DNA from: Candidatus Heimdallarchaeota archaeon
Lineage (GTDB): Archaea; Asgardarchaeota; Heimdallarchaeia; Hodarchaeales; Hodarchaeaceae
Direction of reading: 5' to 3'
Assembly (NCBI GenBank): GCA_020353515.1
Contig: CP070695.1
Location: 2,514,055 to 2,578,054, forward strand
Length of the DNA stretch: 64,000 bases
The notes under the pieces are model-generated. The model ran no database searches and was not told the origin of the DNA. It saw only the letters and a list, made by a program, of their open reading frames with translations. The translations under genes and the position numbers were made by a program. This document shows positions 9,644 to 17,626 of the stretch, in pieces; within the stretch, counting starts at the first letter, position 1; each line of letters begins with the position of its first letter.

Positions 9644-10354
9644 TTAATTAGTGGTTAAATCGATCAAACATTTCCGTCTTTCCGTAAGGATACCTTCAAG
9701 AATTTCTCGAGTGATCTTTTTCGATGTTTTTACATTATTAGGCATATTATAATAGCGATCTAGATCAAGAGGAGGACCAAAATAAATTCTTACAGGAGTT
9801 TGGAAGTTTAAGCGGAAAAATTTTCCTACAGGAATGATGTTATTCGTTCCATACACGAAGACAGGCACAACTTTCGTTTGAGGGCCTGCTAATTTAGCAA
9901 TCCAGCCAGCACCAACTTTGATTTTATTAATTTGAAATCTTCCTGTTCTTGACCTCCCACCTTCTGGATAAATTCCAACTGATTCACCATTCTTTAACAA
10001 ATTGAGGGAGATACGAATGAATTTTTCTCGTTCTGCTGGCCCTCGTCCGACAGGAAAAGCCAATTCATACTTCGTCCAACGAAACATGATTTTTTTCATG
10101 AAATCCGCTGCTCCTGTAAAACGAATAGCACGTTTAACAGGAAACGCCGCCACAGCTGTAAAAACAGAGTCAACATGACTCAAATGATTGGAAGTGAGCA
10201 ATGTGGGTACTCCTTCAATGGGTAAGTTTTCTTTACCATACACCTTAAACGGAATCGCCCAAAAAAGTAATCTAGCTAAATTCAATAGGAAATAGTGGAT
10301 AAATCGTCTCCGAAATCCAAGTTTCTTTCGTATATTATAGGGCTCCACTATCAA
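9644..10354 (-). CDS. 1-acyl-sn-glycerol-3-phosphate acyltransferase-like (PlsC/LPLAT)
   Basis: A 236-residue LPLAT-family protein. Motif I, the catalytic HX4D, is NHLSHVDS near residue 57. Motif III is GIYPEGGRSRTGRF near 128, with the glycerophosphate-binding EGGRS, and motif IV is the proline-centred KVVPVFVYG near 160. These are the features of PlsC-type acyltransferases, which transfer a fatty acyl group onto lysophosphatidate in bacterial-type ester lipid synthesis. A hydrophobic N-terminal helix would attach it to the membrane. The start is a TTG. In an archaeon the acceptor is unclear; it may modify other lipids or indicate acquired bacterial lipid genes. It may connect with the acyl-CoA ligase at 42813-44573. 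Confidence 0.88.
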   Translation of the reverse strand: MIVEPYNIRKKLGFRRRFIHYFLLNLARLLFWAIPFKVYGKENLPIEGVPTLLTSNHLSHVDSVFTAVAAFPVKRAIRFTGAADFMKKIMFRWTKYELAFPVGRGPAEREKFIRISLNLLKNGESVGIYPEGGRSRTGRFQINKIKVGAGWIAKLAGPQTKVVPVFVYGTNNIIPVGKFFRLNFQTPVRIYFGPPLDLDRYYNMPNNVKTSKKITREILEGILTERRKCLIDLTTN

Positions 10355-10495
10355 ATCCTCAAGACCTGTATTAATTTCAACTGTTTTATTTCTTTTATTC
10401 GATAATTGATTTCTTCACATTTTTTGGCCAAGATTTATACCAATGAAAGTCATTATTCAATTCTAAACCTCATATCCCTAGATTTATCATTAGCT

Positions 10496-11869
10496 TTAGA
10501 TGGTTTTAAACATCGTTTTCGCTTTTTCACGCATGATCTTATGGTCTACAATTGGATATGGATAATCCTCTAAGTCTTTTGGATGTTTTTGATAGAGATT
10601 GTGGATTATTTTAGGATCGTAACCTCGTAATTCAGGAATGTATTGCTTTATATAGTCACATTGTGGATCAAACTTTTTTTGTTGTAACCAAGGGTTAAAA
10701 ATTCTAAAATAGGGCACTGGATCACAACCTGTACTCGCTGCCCACTGCCAATTGCCATTATTTACTGAAATATCATAATCCACTAATTTTTCTTTGAAAT
10801 ATTTTTCTCCCAACTGCCAATTAATTAATAGATCTTTTGTAAGGAAGGATGCGACAATCATCCTTACTCGGTTATGCATCCAACCAGTGGCATTTAGTTG
10901 CCTCATTCCTGCATCAACAATAGGAAATCCAGTTTTCCCTTCACACCAGGCTTGAAATAGTCCCTTATCATTAGTCCAGTCAAGTTTGTCATATTTTGGT
11001 CGAAAAGATCCATTAAACACATGAGGAAAATGAAATCCAATGTAGATGTAGAAATCTCGCCAATAAAGCTGCCTTAAAAGGGCATAATTGCCAGATTGTT
11101 TAATAGCATGATAGACTTCACGAATAGATACTGTTCCAAATTTAAGATGAGCTGATAGATGTGTGGTTCCCGTGATTGCAGGAAAATCCCGTTGTTCCTG
11201 GTAATTTTTATGATTTTGAATCTGATCAAGAAGTTCCAATCCTTTTGTTCTTCCTCCTTTAACCCAGATGTTTGGATTGTAATAATTTAGAATTTCCCTT
11301 AATTGATCCATTGAAATTGTATCGAATAACTCGTCGTTATAATAGGTATTTTTTGGTGCTTTTACAGGTTCATTGACTAAAAAGATCTGAGATTTTTTAA
11401 AAAAGGGAGTAAATATACTGTATGGAGTTCTATCACCTTTTTTAACAACTTCGGGTTCATTCAGTAATAAATCTGCGGTTATGATAAGCTTTGTGCCAGT
11501 ATTACTGCAAATTCTCCGAATTTTTGTGTCTCGCCTGTGTGAATATGGGGTATAATCACGATTCATTATCAATCTATCAATACCTAGTGCTTCTCTATTT
11601 AATAAATCCTTGATTATGATCTCTGGTTTATCGTGGTAGATAAATAATCTAGAATTATTCATGTTGAATTTATGAAGAAGATCAAGCACTGAATCCTTCA
11701 AAAACTGTTTAGCGTTAAAACTAAGGTTTTTATTCTTGATTAGATATTTATCTAAAATAAAAATAGGAATAACTTTCTCAGATGAATTAAGTGCATGTAT
11801 TAGTCCAGAATTATCTTCGAGCCTTAGATCTCGTCTAAATACAAATAAAGAGATCCCATTTCTTTTCAT
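10496..11869 (-). CDS. phrB: Deoxyribodipyrimidine photolyase (class I CPD photolyase type)
   Basis: A 457-residue DNA photolyase that splits UV-made pyrimidine dimers using FADH- and blue/near-UV light. The N-terminal Rossmann-like antenna domain begins LFVFRRDLRLEDN. The C-terminal FAD domain contains GTTHLSAHLKFGTVS, LRQLYWRDFY, TGFPIVDAGMRQL, TGWMHNRVRM and NNGNWQWAASTGCDPVPYFR, the flavin- and lesion-binding blocks of class I CPD photolyases. No extended C-terminal tail is present, which argues for repair rather than cryptochrome signalling. It starts six bases after the UvdE stop, so the two DNA-repair genes are almost certainly co-transcribed and probably translationally coupled. Confidence 0.95.
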   Translation of the reverse strand: MKRNGISLFVFRRDLRLEDNSGLIHALNSSEKVIPIFILDKYLIKNKNLSFNAKQFLKDSVLDLLHKFNMNNSRLFIYHDKPEIIIKDLLNREALGIDRLIMNRDYTPYSHRRDTKIRRICSNTGTKLIITADLLLNEPEVVKKGDRTPYSIFTPFFKKSQIFLVNEPVKAPKNTYYNDELFDTISMDQLREILNYYNPNIWVKGGRTKGLELLDQIQNHKNYQEQRDFPAITGTTHLSAHLKFGTVSIREVYHAIKQSGNYALLRQLYWRDFYIYIGFHFPHVFNGSFRPKYDKLDWTNDKGLFQAWCEGKTGFPIVDAGMRQLNATGWMHNRVRMIVASFLTKDLLINWQLGEKYFKEKLVDYDISVNNGNWQWAASTGCDPVPYFRIFNPWLQQKKFDPQCDYIKQYIPELRGYDPKIIHNLYQKHPKDLEDYPYPIVDHKIMREKAKTMFKTI

Positions 11870-11875
11870 CTTAAA

Positions 11876-12775
11876 TCACTCATTATCTAGTAACACTCTT
11901 ATCGCTTTTAGAGCACTTTGTTCCTTGTCTCGAATTTCTAACATGATATCGAAATTCATTGCTTTGGTACTTTGAATAAATGCCCGAAATCTATTAAGAT
12001 CAATTGAATTAGCATGCCTCCCTAGTTTTGCATTGGGTTGATTTGAACTCCAATCTAACATCAAAATTCCGTCTTTTGTTTCTGTCCATGTCTCCTGTGC
12101 TAGTTGGAGAGCTTGGACAACAGTTTCGTTGTTGTTTTTAATTGAATGATGAAACACATCAAAGACAACAGGAATATCAATTTCTTTATGGATAGTCAGA
12201 CAATTCTGCAGATCAAATAATCGATCATCATTCTCAATAACTAATCTCTTTTGAATATTGTCTGGTAATCTCAAATAATTTTTAACAAATCTCTCCATGG
12301 CTGCAGTTTTATCCCCATATACCCCACCTACATGTAATTGAACCTTTGCTGTTGTATCAAGACCCATTCTGTCAAGAACTAGTGTATCATAGAGTAACTC
12401 TTGTATGGATTTGTTAACAACTTCTTCTTTGGGTGAATTAATGATTGTGTACTGCCCAGGATGCATAGAAATCCTAAGATCATGTTTTCTAATATAGGCC
12501 CCAATATTTTGGAGCTCGTGCTGAAAAAAGTCCAAAATCTCCTCAAGTGGTAGTGAAACTGGATGAGATGCAAATGGTATGAAATCAGCAATCCTATAGA
12601 AGAGTAAATGATTTTCTTGATTGAATTGAAGAGTCTTTTTAATACATGTCAAATTCGATTTCACTGTTGAAAGAAGTTTTTCTCTATTGTAGGATGATAA
12701 GCGAATGTTTTTGTCTGGTTTACATCCTGTGGATGAAAAAGCATTTCCTACATAACCTAATTTCAAAATATTCAC
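11876..12775 (-). CDS. uvsE: UV damage endonuclease UvdE/UvsE
   Basis: A 299-residue TIM-barrel endonuclease that nicks DNA 5' of UV lesions and starts alternative excision repair. Family blocks are visible in order: KLGYVGNAF at the start, FYRIADFIPFASHP near 70, RISMHPGQYTIIN near 115 (metal-ligand His), VQLHVGGVYGDK near 158, LVIENDDR near 195, VVFDVFHH near 218 and MLDWSSNQ near 255. The length is that of the family. The start is a GTG 51 bases after the stop of the membrane-protein gene upstream. Together with photolyase it gives the cell both light-dependent and dark UV repair. Confidence 0.95.
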   Translation of the reverse strand: MNILKLGYVGNAFSSTGCKPDKNIRLSSYNREKLLSTVKSNLTCIKKTLQFNQENHLLFYRIADFIPFASHPVSLPLEEILDFFQHELQNIGAYIRKHDLRISMHPGQYTIINSPKEEVVNKSIQELLYDTLVLDRMGLDTTAKVQLHVGGVYGDKTAAMERFVKNYLRLPDNIQKRLVIENDDRLFDLQNCLTIHKEIDIPVVFDVFHHSIKNNNETVVQALQLAQETWTETKDGILMLDWSSNQPNAKLGRHANSIDLNRFRAFIQSTKAMNFDIMLEIRDKEQSALKAIRVLLDNE

Positions 12776-12826
12776 ATCTGGATACAGAACTCTTCTTTCA
12801 GGAAAGGAATGTAATTGAACAAGTGC

Positions 12827-13249
12827 TTACTGTTGAATAATAAGTCCTAGAATCGTTATTACTATGGCTACAACCACACCAATGAAAATTGATTGCAAAG
12901 AGATTATTATGGCTTTATTCCGGTCTTTATTCCGCTCTATTTCATCCTCAATCTTTATTGTCGTTCCAAGATGAACTGAAACATTAGCAACGGAAGAAAA
13001 TCCATATGCAGCACAAAATTTTTGCCTCGCTTGAATGAAGCCAATTGCTGCCATGGTTCCAGGGAAAATAAAAAGAAATCCTAGTAGTGGGGTGAGATTC
13101 AAAAAGAAAACACTAGATATGTATATTAGAAATCCAATACCTATTATTGCTAAACCAACAAAGCCTATCCTTTTCCGTTGAGTAATTTCTGCACTGCCTA
13201 TATTACATCTTCCTGCGACGTATTCAGTATTTGAGGTCAAAGTTCTCAC
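12827..13249 (-). CDS. Small membrane protein in the light/UV-repair block
   Basis: A 140-residue protein with a distinctive cysteine-containing N-terminus (RCNIGSAEITQRKRIG), two close transmembrane helices (about 28-47 and 51-68), a short central region with a second cysteine (ARQKFCAAYGFSS), a charged segment and a last helix (about 112-138). Proteins with a similar Cys-Asn-hydrophobic-Gly-x-Ala-Glu-Ile start occur in other prokaryotes but have no assigned role that I know of. The start is a GTG. It lies between the heliorhodopsin gene and uvsE on the same strand, so a link to light sensing or UV response is possible by context only. Confidence 0.7.
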   Translation of the reverse strand: MRTLTSNTEYVAGRCNIGSAEITQRKRIGFVGLAIIGIGFLIYISSVFFLNLTPLLGFLFIFPGTMAAIGFIQARQKFCAAYGFSSVANVSVHLGTTIKIEDEIERNKDRNKAIIISLQSIFIGVVVAIVITILGLIIQQ

Positions 13250-13422
13250 TTGAAAATCATAAACTCACTTTTTTGGAAACCAAGGAATAAGGAGAGAAGT
13301 CCTTTGATAATCAGAATATTCCAAGTTATCTTCAAATCTTCGCTTTAACAAGGGAATTCCAGATACTCTATTTTTAGAATCAGTCTTTCATAAAAAAGAA
13401 AAAAAGAGAATATGTCTAAATT

Positions 13423-14250
13423 CTAGACAAAAATTAATCCAGCGAACACAAGCCAAGCAAGAGCTGATTTGGCTACCAAACTTAATATCTGGTAACCTCG
13501 TTCTCCAAAAAGATAGTCTTTCCATGGACCGATTTTCTTGTACTGAAGAAACATGTTAATCGCAAAACTGTTAAAGAAAAGGAAGTACATAACTACTGCG
13601 ATATAGACAAAAGTTGGAATAGCATCGCCAACACCGGTATCAAAACTTAGAAATGTGTCAACTATGACAATCCAAGGAACAATGCCAGCAATCCATCCTA
13701 ACCAATAGGGTAACCAGCTAGTTTTTTCAGTGTATTGGTTAATTCTTTCCATAAATAAACCAAACATGTTCATTAAGAAATTTAGAACAAAAATCAAAGC
13801 TATGATCCAAAAATCAAGTATTCCAAACGCTAAAGAAATAAAAATGATCATTACCGAAGAACTGAAAGAATACTCCCACCAACGTATTGGATTCATCTTT
13901 TTCTTTAGATTATCCACATATGAATTGTTTAAAGGGAAGGCGATAAGGAAATGCGCAAGAGCAGACATAAGCAAAAAACTTGCTAATAAAATACCCGCTA
14001 CGTTCTCAAATGTGAAAAATACGCTTGGATCAGGAGCAAAAATCGGCTTTGTTCCAGTTAATTGTTTTATTACCAATCTAGATTTGTAAATGTCTACAGA
14101 AAAGTTTTTTATCTCGTCTATAAACAAACTAAGTGTAAATATCAATACACTTTGAACTAGATGCAAAATAGCCATAGCAATGTTGAATTTTTTCAGATGA
14201 CTCATACTTATAGGTGAAGTTTCACCATCTACGAATGAAAATTCTGTCAT
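13423..14250 (-). CDS. Heliorhodopsin
   Basis: A 275-residue seven-helix retinal protein of the heliorhodopsin family, distinct from type 1 and type 2 rhodopsins. The retinal Schiff-base lysine is K261 in the last helix (SLVAKSALAWLVFAG, a near-perfect family signature), and the counter-ion glutamate is E126 in RWWEYSFSSSVMI of the third helix. The long loop between helices 1 and 2 (about 46-78) is also typical. Heliorhodopsins show slow photocycles, are not ion pumps in most cases, and insert with the N-terminus inside. A GGTGAGG ribosome site lies before the ATG, with a hairpin just upstream of it. The gene heads a same-strand block with uvsE and phrB. No retinal-synthesis gene is seen in the window. 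Confidence 0.96.
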   Translation of the reverse strand: MTEFSFVDGETSPISMSHLKKFNIAMAILHLVQSVLIFTLSLFIDEIKNFSVDIYKSRLVIKQLTGTKPIFAPDPSVFFTFENVAGILLASFLLMSALAHFLIAFPLNNSYVDNLKKKMNPIRWWEYSFSSSVMIIFISLAFGILDFWIIALIFVLNFLMNMFGLFMERINQYTEKTSWLPYWLGWIAGIVPWIVIVDTFLSFDTGVGDAIPTFVYIAVVMYFLFFNSFAINMFLQYKKIGPWKDYLFGERGYQILSLVAKSALAWLVFAGLIFV

Positions 14251-14263
14251 ATTTCTACCTCAC

Positions 14264-14283
14264 CTTAAATCGACAGATTTAAG
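14264..14283 (-). promoter_or_regulatory. Perfect inverted repeat in the heliorhodopsin leader
   Basis: Eight-base arms CTTAAATC and GATTTAAG are separated by four bases, ending 13 bases before the heliorhodopsin ATG. The last base of the repeat is the first G of the GGTGAGG ribosome site. A TATA-like TTTTTAATAT at 14308-14317 would place the transcript start close to the upstream edge of the repeat. It could be a protein operator or an mRNA hairpin that limits ribosome access. Confidence 0.5.
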
Positions 14284-14307
14284 ATATTCATAGCGCTAAT
14301 CAAGCAG

Positions 14308-14317
14308 ATATTAAAAA
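14308..14317 (-). promoter_or_regulatory. TATA-like element of the heliorhodopsin gene
   Basis: On the minus strand this reads AAATTTTTAATATC around the core TTTTTAATAT. At the usual spacing of about 25 bases a transcript would begin near 14284, just at the inverted repeat 14264-14283. Assigned by pattern and position only. Confidence 0.35.
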
Positions 14318-14447
14318 TTTACTCAAATTTTTTCGAAACACTTGATTTTAGCTTGAAACAAGAATTTAATAGATTTTCAAGAAATTTGAAACATACCAGA
14401 GATCAAAGGAAATCGATTTCTCACGCTAATAAAAAATCTTCATTCCT

Positions 14448-15773
14448 TTAAGTACGCTGGTTAAACCCACACCGAGTACAGACTGTTAAACCCTCTCGAA
14501 TCTGAAATCCACATTGAATACATGGGTTCTCTTTAAGTAAAGACCGTGTTTTTAAAAATAAAATTCCTGCAATTAAAAAACCAATGATAAGAATAAATGC
14601 ACCCAAATAATAAGGATATGCTGCATCTAGCTCGAAAAGAGCTGTTCCTACTAAAGGACCTCCTATTCTCATAAAAGATCCAATTCCTTGGTTTAAACCT
14701 AAAATTACTCCTGAATTTTCTTTGGGAGTTTCTTTAGATAAAAATGCTCCTATGGTAGGATTAGAAATTGAAGATCCAAACGCAAGCGGAATGACCCAGA
14801 GGCTCATCTCGAAGAGAGAAGTGACAGTACTCAAGCCTATGAAGCCAATAATTAAGAAAAATATTCCTGCAGTAATGAGAGTTGTATCAGAGAAGCGATT
14901 TGATAAGGGGATAATCAGGCCTGCCTGAGTAATTATGACAACTAATCCCACTACAAAAAATACAAGACCTGCAAGAGATTCATTTAAACCAAAGCGGACT
15001 TTTCCCAGTAAGGCCAAAGTCGCTTGCATTTTTGAAAACGCTAATGAAACACCAGCAAATAAAATTATCGTTAATAAGACGTTAGGGTTTTGCAAAAGAG
15101 TTTCACGTAAGCTGACTTTTACGCTAGCTCCTTGAGAGATTATTTCTTTTCTTCTTCCCCGCATTTCCTCAGTTAATGACTCAGGTAAGTATTTAATTGC
15201 TGCAAGGAAGTTAACTATGGCAATGACAGTCGCAAATACAGCTGGAAGTGCGTACCCGCCAATAAAAGACAGAACTCCACCGATTCCAGGTCCTAATGCG
15301 AATCCAAGTCCAAATGCTGCACCTAATAATCCAAAACCTTTTGCACGATCTTGCCCAGAAGTTGTATCAGCAATATAGGCTTGACTAGTAGGTAAGGTCG
15401 CTGCAGTAAACGCTCCTCCAACTAAGCGAGACATAAGAATTATGGTTAATGAATCAATGAAGATTAATGCTGCTAAACTCAGCATACCTAATCCGAGTAC
15501 TGTCCCAAATAATCCTGCTAGAATGACAGGCCGACGCCCCCATCGATCTGAGATCCACCCCCAGACAGGGGCAAAAGTAAAACTCATTAATGAATAAACA
15601 CTAGCCAGAATGCCATATATAAATGGTGTTGCTCCCAATTCTAACGTCCAAAACGGAAGTAGCGGGATTATAATTCCAAATTCTAGTAAATCGATGAATA
15701 CTGCTAGGAATAAAACACCTATTGGACCAATAGATAGGTGTGAAGGAGGAATTTTGTTCTCTGTAATTTCCAT
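14448..15773 (-). CDS. MFS drug-type efflux transporter with C-terminal zinc ribbon
   Basis: A 441-residue major facilitator of the TetA/multidrug H+ antiporter type, with twelve helices. Motif A after helix 2 is GWISDRWGRRPVIL, the second-half relic is near residue 275, and antiporter motif C-like glycines occur in helix 5 (GLLGAAFGLGFALGPGIGG). After the last helix there is an unusual cytoplasmic tail with C418, C421, C432 and C435 in CxxC-x10-CxxC spacing, a zinc ribbon not normally found in these transporters. It is transcribed in the same direction as heliorhodopsin but is probably a separate unit because about 200 bases separate them. Confidence 0.9.
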   Translation of the reverse strand: MEITENKIPPSHLSIGPIGVLFLAVFIDLLEFGIIIPLLPFWTLELGATPFIYGILASVYSLMSFTFAPVWGWISDRWGRRPVILAGLFGTVLGLGMLSLAALIFIDSLTIILMSRLVGGAFTAATLPTSQAYIADTTSGQDRAKGFGLLGAAFGLGFALGPGIGGVLSFIGGYALPAVFATVIAIVNFLAAIKYLPESLTEEMRGRRKEIISQGASVKVSLRETLLQNPNVLLTIILFAGVSLAFSKMQATLALLGKVRFGLNESLAGLVFFVVGLVVIITQAGLIIPLSNRFSDTTLITAGIFFLIIGFIGLSTVTSLFEMSLWVIPLAFGSSISNPTIGAFLSKETPKENSGVILGLNQGIGSFMRIGGPLVGTALFELDAAYPYYLGAFILIIGFLIAGILFLKTRSLLKENPCIQCGFQIREGLTVCTRCGFNQRT

Positions 15774-15943
15774 AATGTCTTAAACAACCAATATCCGCTT
15801 TAAATCACTCATGGGCGCATCTTTTGTAAATGATTCAATCAATTGCCAAGATTAACAATATTATTGATGAAGATCTTATACGATCACTGACCTTTTTGAA
15901 ATTCCTGTTAAGTAAATCGGCACCAAGACGAAAGGTATTTATT

Positions 15944-16411
15944 TTAATCTTCGATTAACGCATACTTTTCAGGAGAACCCCATATTTCGACTTTATTGAA
16001 CTTATCCTTCTTTGATTGGAAATGTATCCATAACTTTGTTTGGTCAAGGAATGGATTAGCATGGAATAACGCCTGATCACCATATCGAAACGCTTCTAAC
16101 ACTAAGGGCAATTCTTGACGAAAAATTCTATCACGAAACTTCGATGTGCCAATTCCCTTACTGATTTGACAATAGACATGAAGTGAATATGTTTCTTCAG
16201 TTTTCAACCATTCTGCCAAGACCTCATCACGCATTATTCGTATTTGCCATCCTTTTAGTTGTTTTTTGTTAAATTCATGAGCAATAGTTAAAAATAAATC
16301 TCCTGTTCGATCTGAATGTGTTAAAGTATAGCATCGGGGAACTAGGGGGGAATCAACAGTTGTGGGGGATAAAAAAGTCACATGTAGCTTTTTAGGATCT
16401 AAACGACTCAT
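15944..16411 (-). CDS. Staygreen-family protein (SGR-type magnesium dechelatase homologue)
   Basis: A 155-residue protein that is essentially one Staygreen domain. The family blocks are all present: FLSP..VDSPLVPRCYTLTHSD, TGDLFLTIAHEFN, RIMRDEVLAEW, RIFRQELPLVLEA and KVEIWGSPEKYA. H32 and D34 in THSD and D62 in RDEV correspond, as I recall, to the residues implicated in Mg removal in bacterial and plant SGR. In plants SGR pulls Mg from chlorophyll a to give pheophytin; bacterial homologues in non-phototrophs can do the same. A strong AAGGAGGT ribosome site sits just before the ATG. It is 50 bases downstream of the tocopherol-cyclase-like gene on the same strand, so they are likely co-transcribed. 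The substrate in this archaeon is unproven. Confidence 0.9.
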   Translation of the reverse strand: MSRLDPKKLHVTFLSPTTVDSPLVPRCYTLTHSDRTGDLFLTIAHEFNKKQLKGWQIRIMRDEVLAEWLKTEETYSLHVYCQISKGIGTSKFRDRIFRQELPLVLEAFRYGDQALFHANPFLDQTKLWIHFQSKKDKFNKVEIWGSPEKYALIED

Positions 16412-16461
16412 ATCTAAACCTCCTTCATTTTACTTAATGGAACGGATAGTTTACGATAATT

Positions 16462-17412
16462 TTAATGCAATTCCTTTTCCTTTGCCATTATCTCCATACC
16501 ACTGAAGCTTCCCACTCCATCAAATTCAATTTTCTTCTTTAAATCGATAAATCTTAGATTAATTGTTGATGTTAAACTTTCAAGGACTTTTCCAGTCATT
16601 TTTCCGTTAATAGGGCTCCTTAATTTAGAGGTTTTTGCTTGAGTAGCGTCAATCTCTATCCTTTGGTTCTTTTTCACTAATTTAAATGAGACCTGATTCT
16701 CATTAATAGTCAAGTCCTTCAATTTTGCTCTATTATAAGTTGAAAAGAGATTTAATCTGTTTTTGTACAAGAATCCCGCCAAATATCCTGTGAATGATCT
16801 TCCTAAATATGGAATTCTAGCAATAGATGCCATAAATGAGACCCGTTCTTCGGAAAAATGATTAGATTGCATCCAAACATATCCACTAGGGAATGATCTT
16901 CCCCAATCCTTTTCTATATATCCTCTCCCGTGATTAAAAGAAATATCATCTCCGTTAATACTTAGATTTCCATAAATCTCGTGATCAAAGCTTAATACAG
17001 CGTGAGAACATTCCATACGAGGTAAAAAAGCAAAAGGGCCCATGGCTCCTGGGGAAAGGAATTTTATTGGCCAAGGCACTTGATCTATGAAAATAAGTTC
17101 CCCCTTAACCACTTGACCTTGTACGTTCAGATCTAGTTTTATTTTATCAGTAGAGAAGTAATTATTTGCAATAGTCACTTCAAATTTATCTTTCTTATAT
17201 TGAAATTTATTCAGATTAAATTTATTATATTGTAAATCCCCCGATATTCCATTGAAGATTTGAATGAAGGCTTGACTAGGATGAGCGGAGGAAAAACCTG
17301 GAATAATTGCTATCGCCACTTTTCTATTATAATCAACCAGCTTATAATACCAGCCTTCAAATCGAAACTTACCGATTCCATGGCAAATTTCAGGCTTCCA
17401 AATATTTCCCAA
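16462..17412 (-). CDS. Tocopherol cyclase-like protein (VTE1 family)
   Basis: A 316-residue member of the tocopherol cyclase-like family. Hallmarks in order: RFEGWYYKLVD near 17, HPSQAFIQIFNG near 44, PGAMGPFAFLPRMECSHAV near 123, the core GRGYIEKDWGRSFPSGYVWM near 162 and QSNHF just after it. In plants and cyanobacteria VTE1 closes the chromanol ring of tocopherol from a prenylated hydroquinone; homologues outside phototrophs may act on other quinols or on membrane lipids. The start is a TTG. Directly downstream is the Staygreen gene. No homogentisate prenyltransferase is seen in the window, so true tocopherol synthesis cannot be claimed. Confidence 0.88.
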   Translation of the reverse strand: MGNIWKPEICHGIGKFRFEGWYYKLVDYNRKVAIAIIPGFSSAHPSQAFIQIFNGISGDLQYNKFNLNKFQYKKDKFEVTIANNYFSTDKIKLDLNVQGQVVKGELIFIDQVPWPIKFLSPGAMGPFAFLPRMECSHAVLSFDHEIYGNLSINGDDISFNHGRGYIEKDWGRSFPSGYVWMQSNHFSEERVSFMASIARIPYLGRSFTGYLAGFLYKNRLNLFSTYNRAKLKDLTINENQVSFKLVKKNQRIEIDATQAKTSKLRSPINGKMTGKVLESLTSTINLRFIDLKKKIEFDGVGSFSGMEIMAKEKELH

Positions 17413-17626
17413 AAGTATTACACCAGTACCACAAGAAAATTGGCTTTTAAATTGAATTCATTTATACAACAAGATAAAAAGAAACATTGTAAGTCCCGTC
17501 CACCCTTATTCTTAATCGATTCCTTAAGAAAATCAGAATTTTCTTTTCTAGACATGTATTGGTGTTTAATTAGAAATACCCTTTGTGACTAAATTTGGTA
17601 TTTGTATTCAAAGTTAAAACATTATA

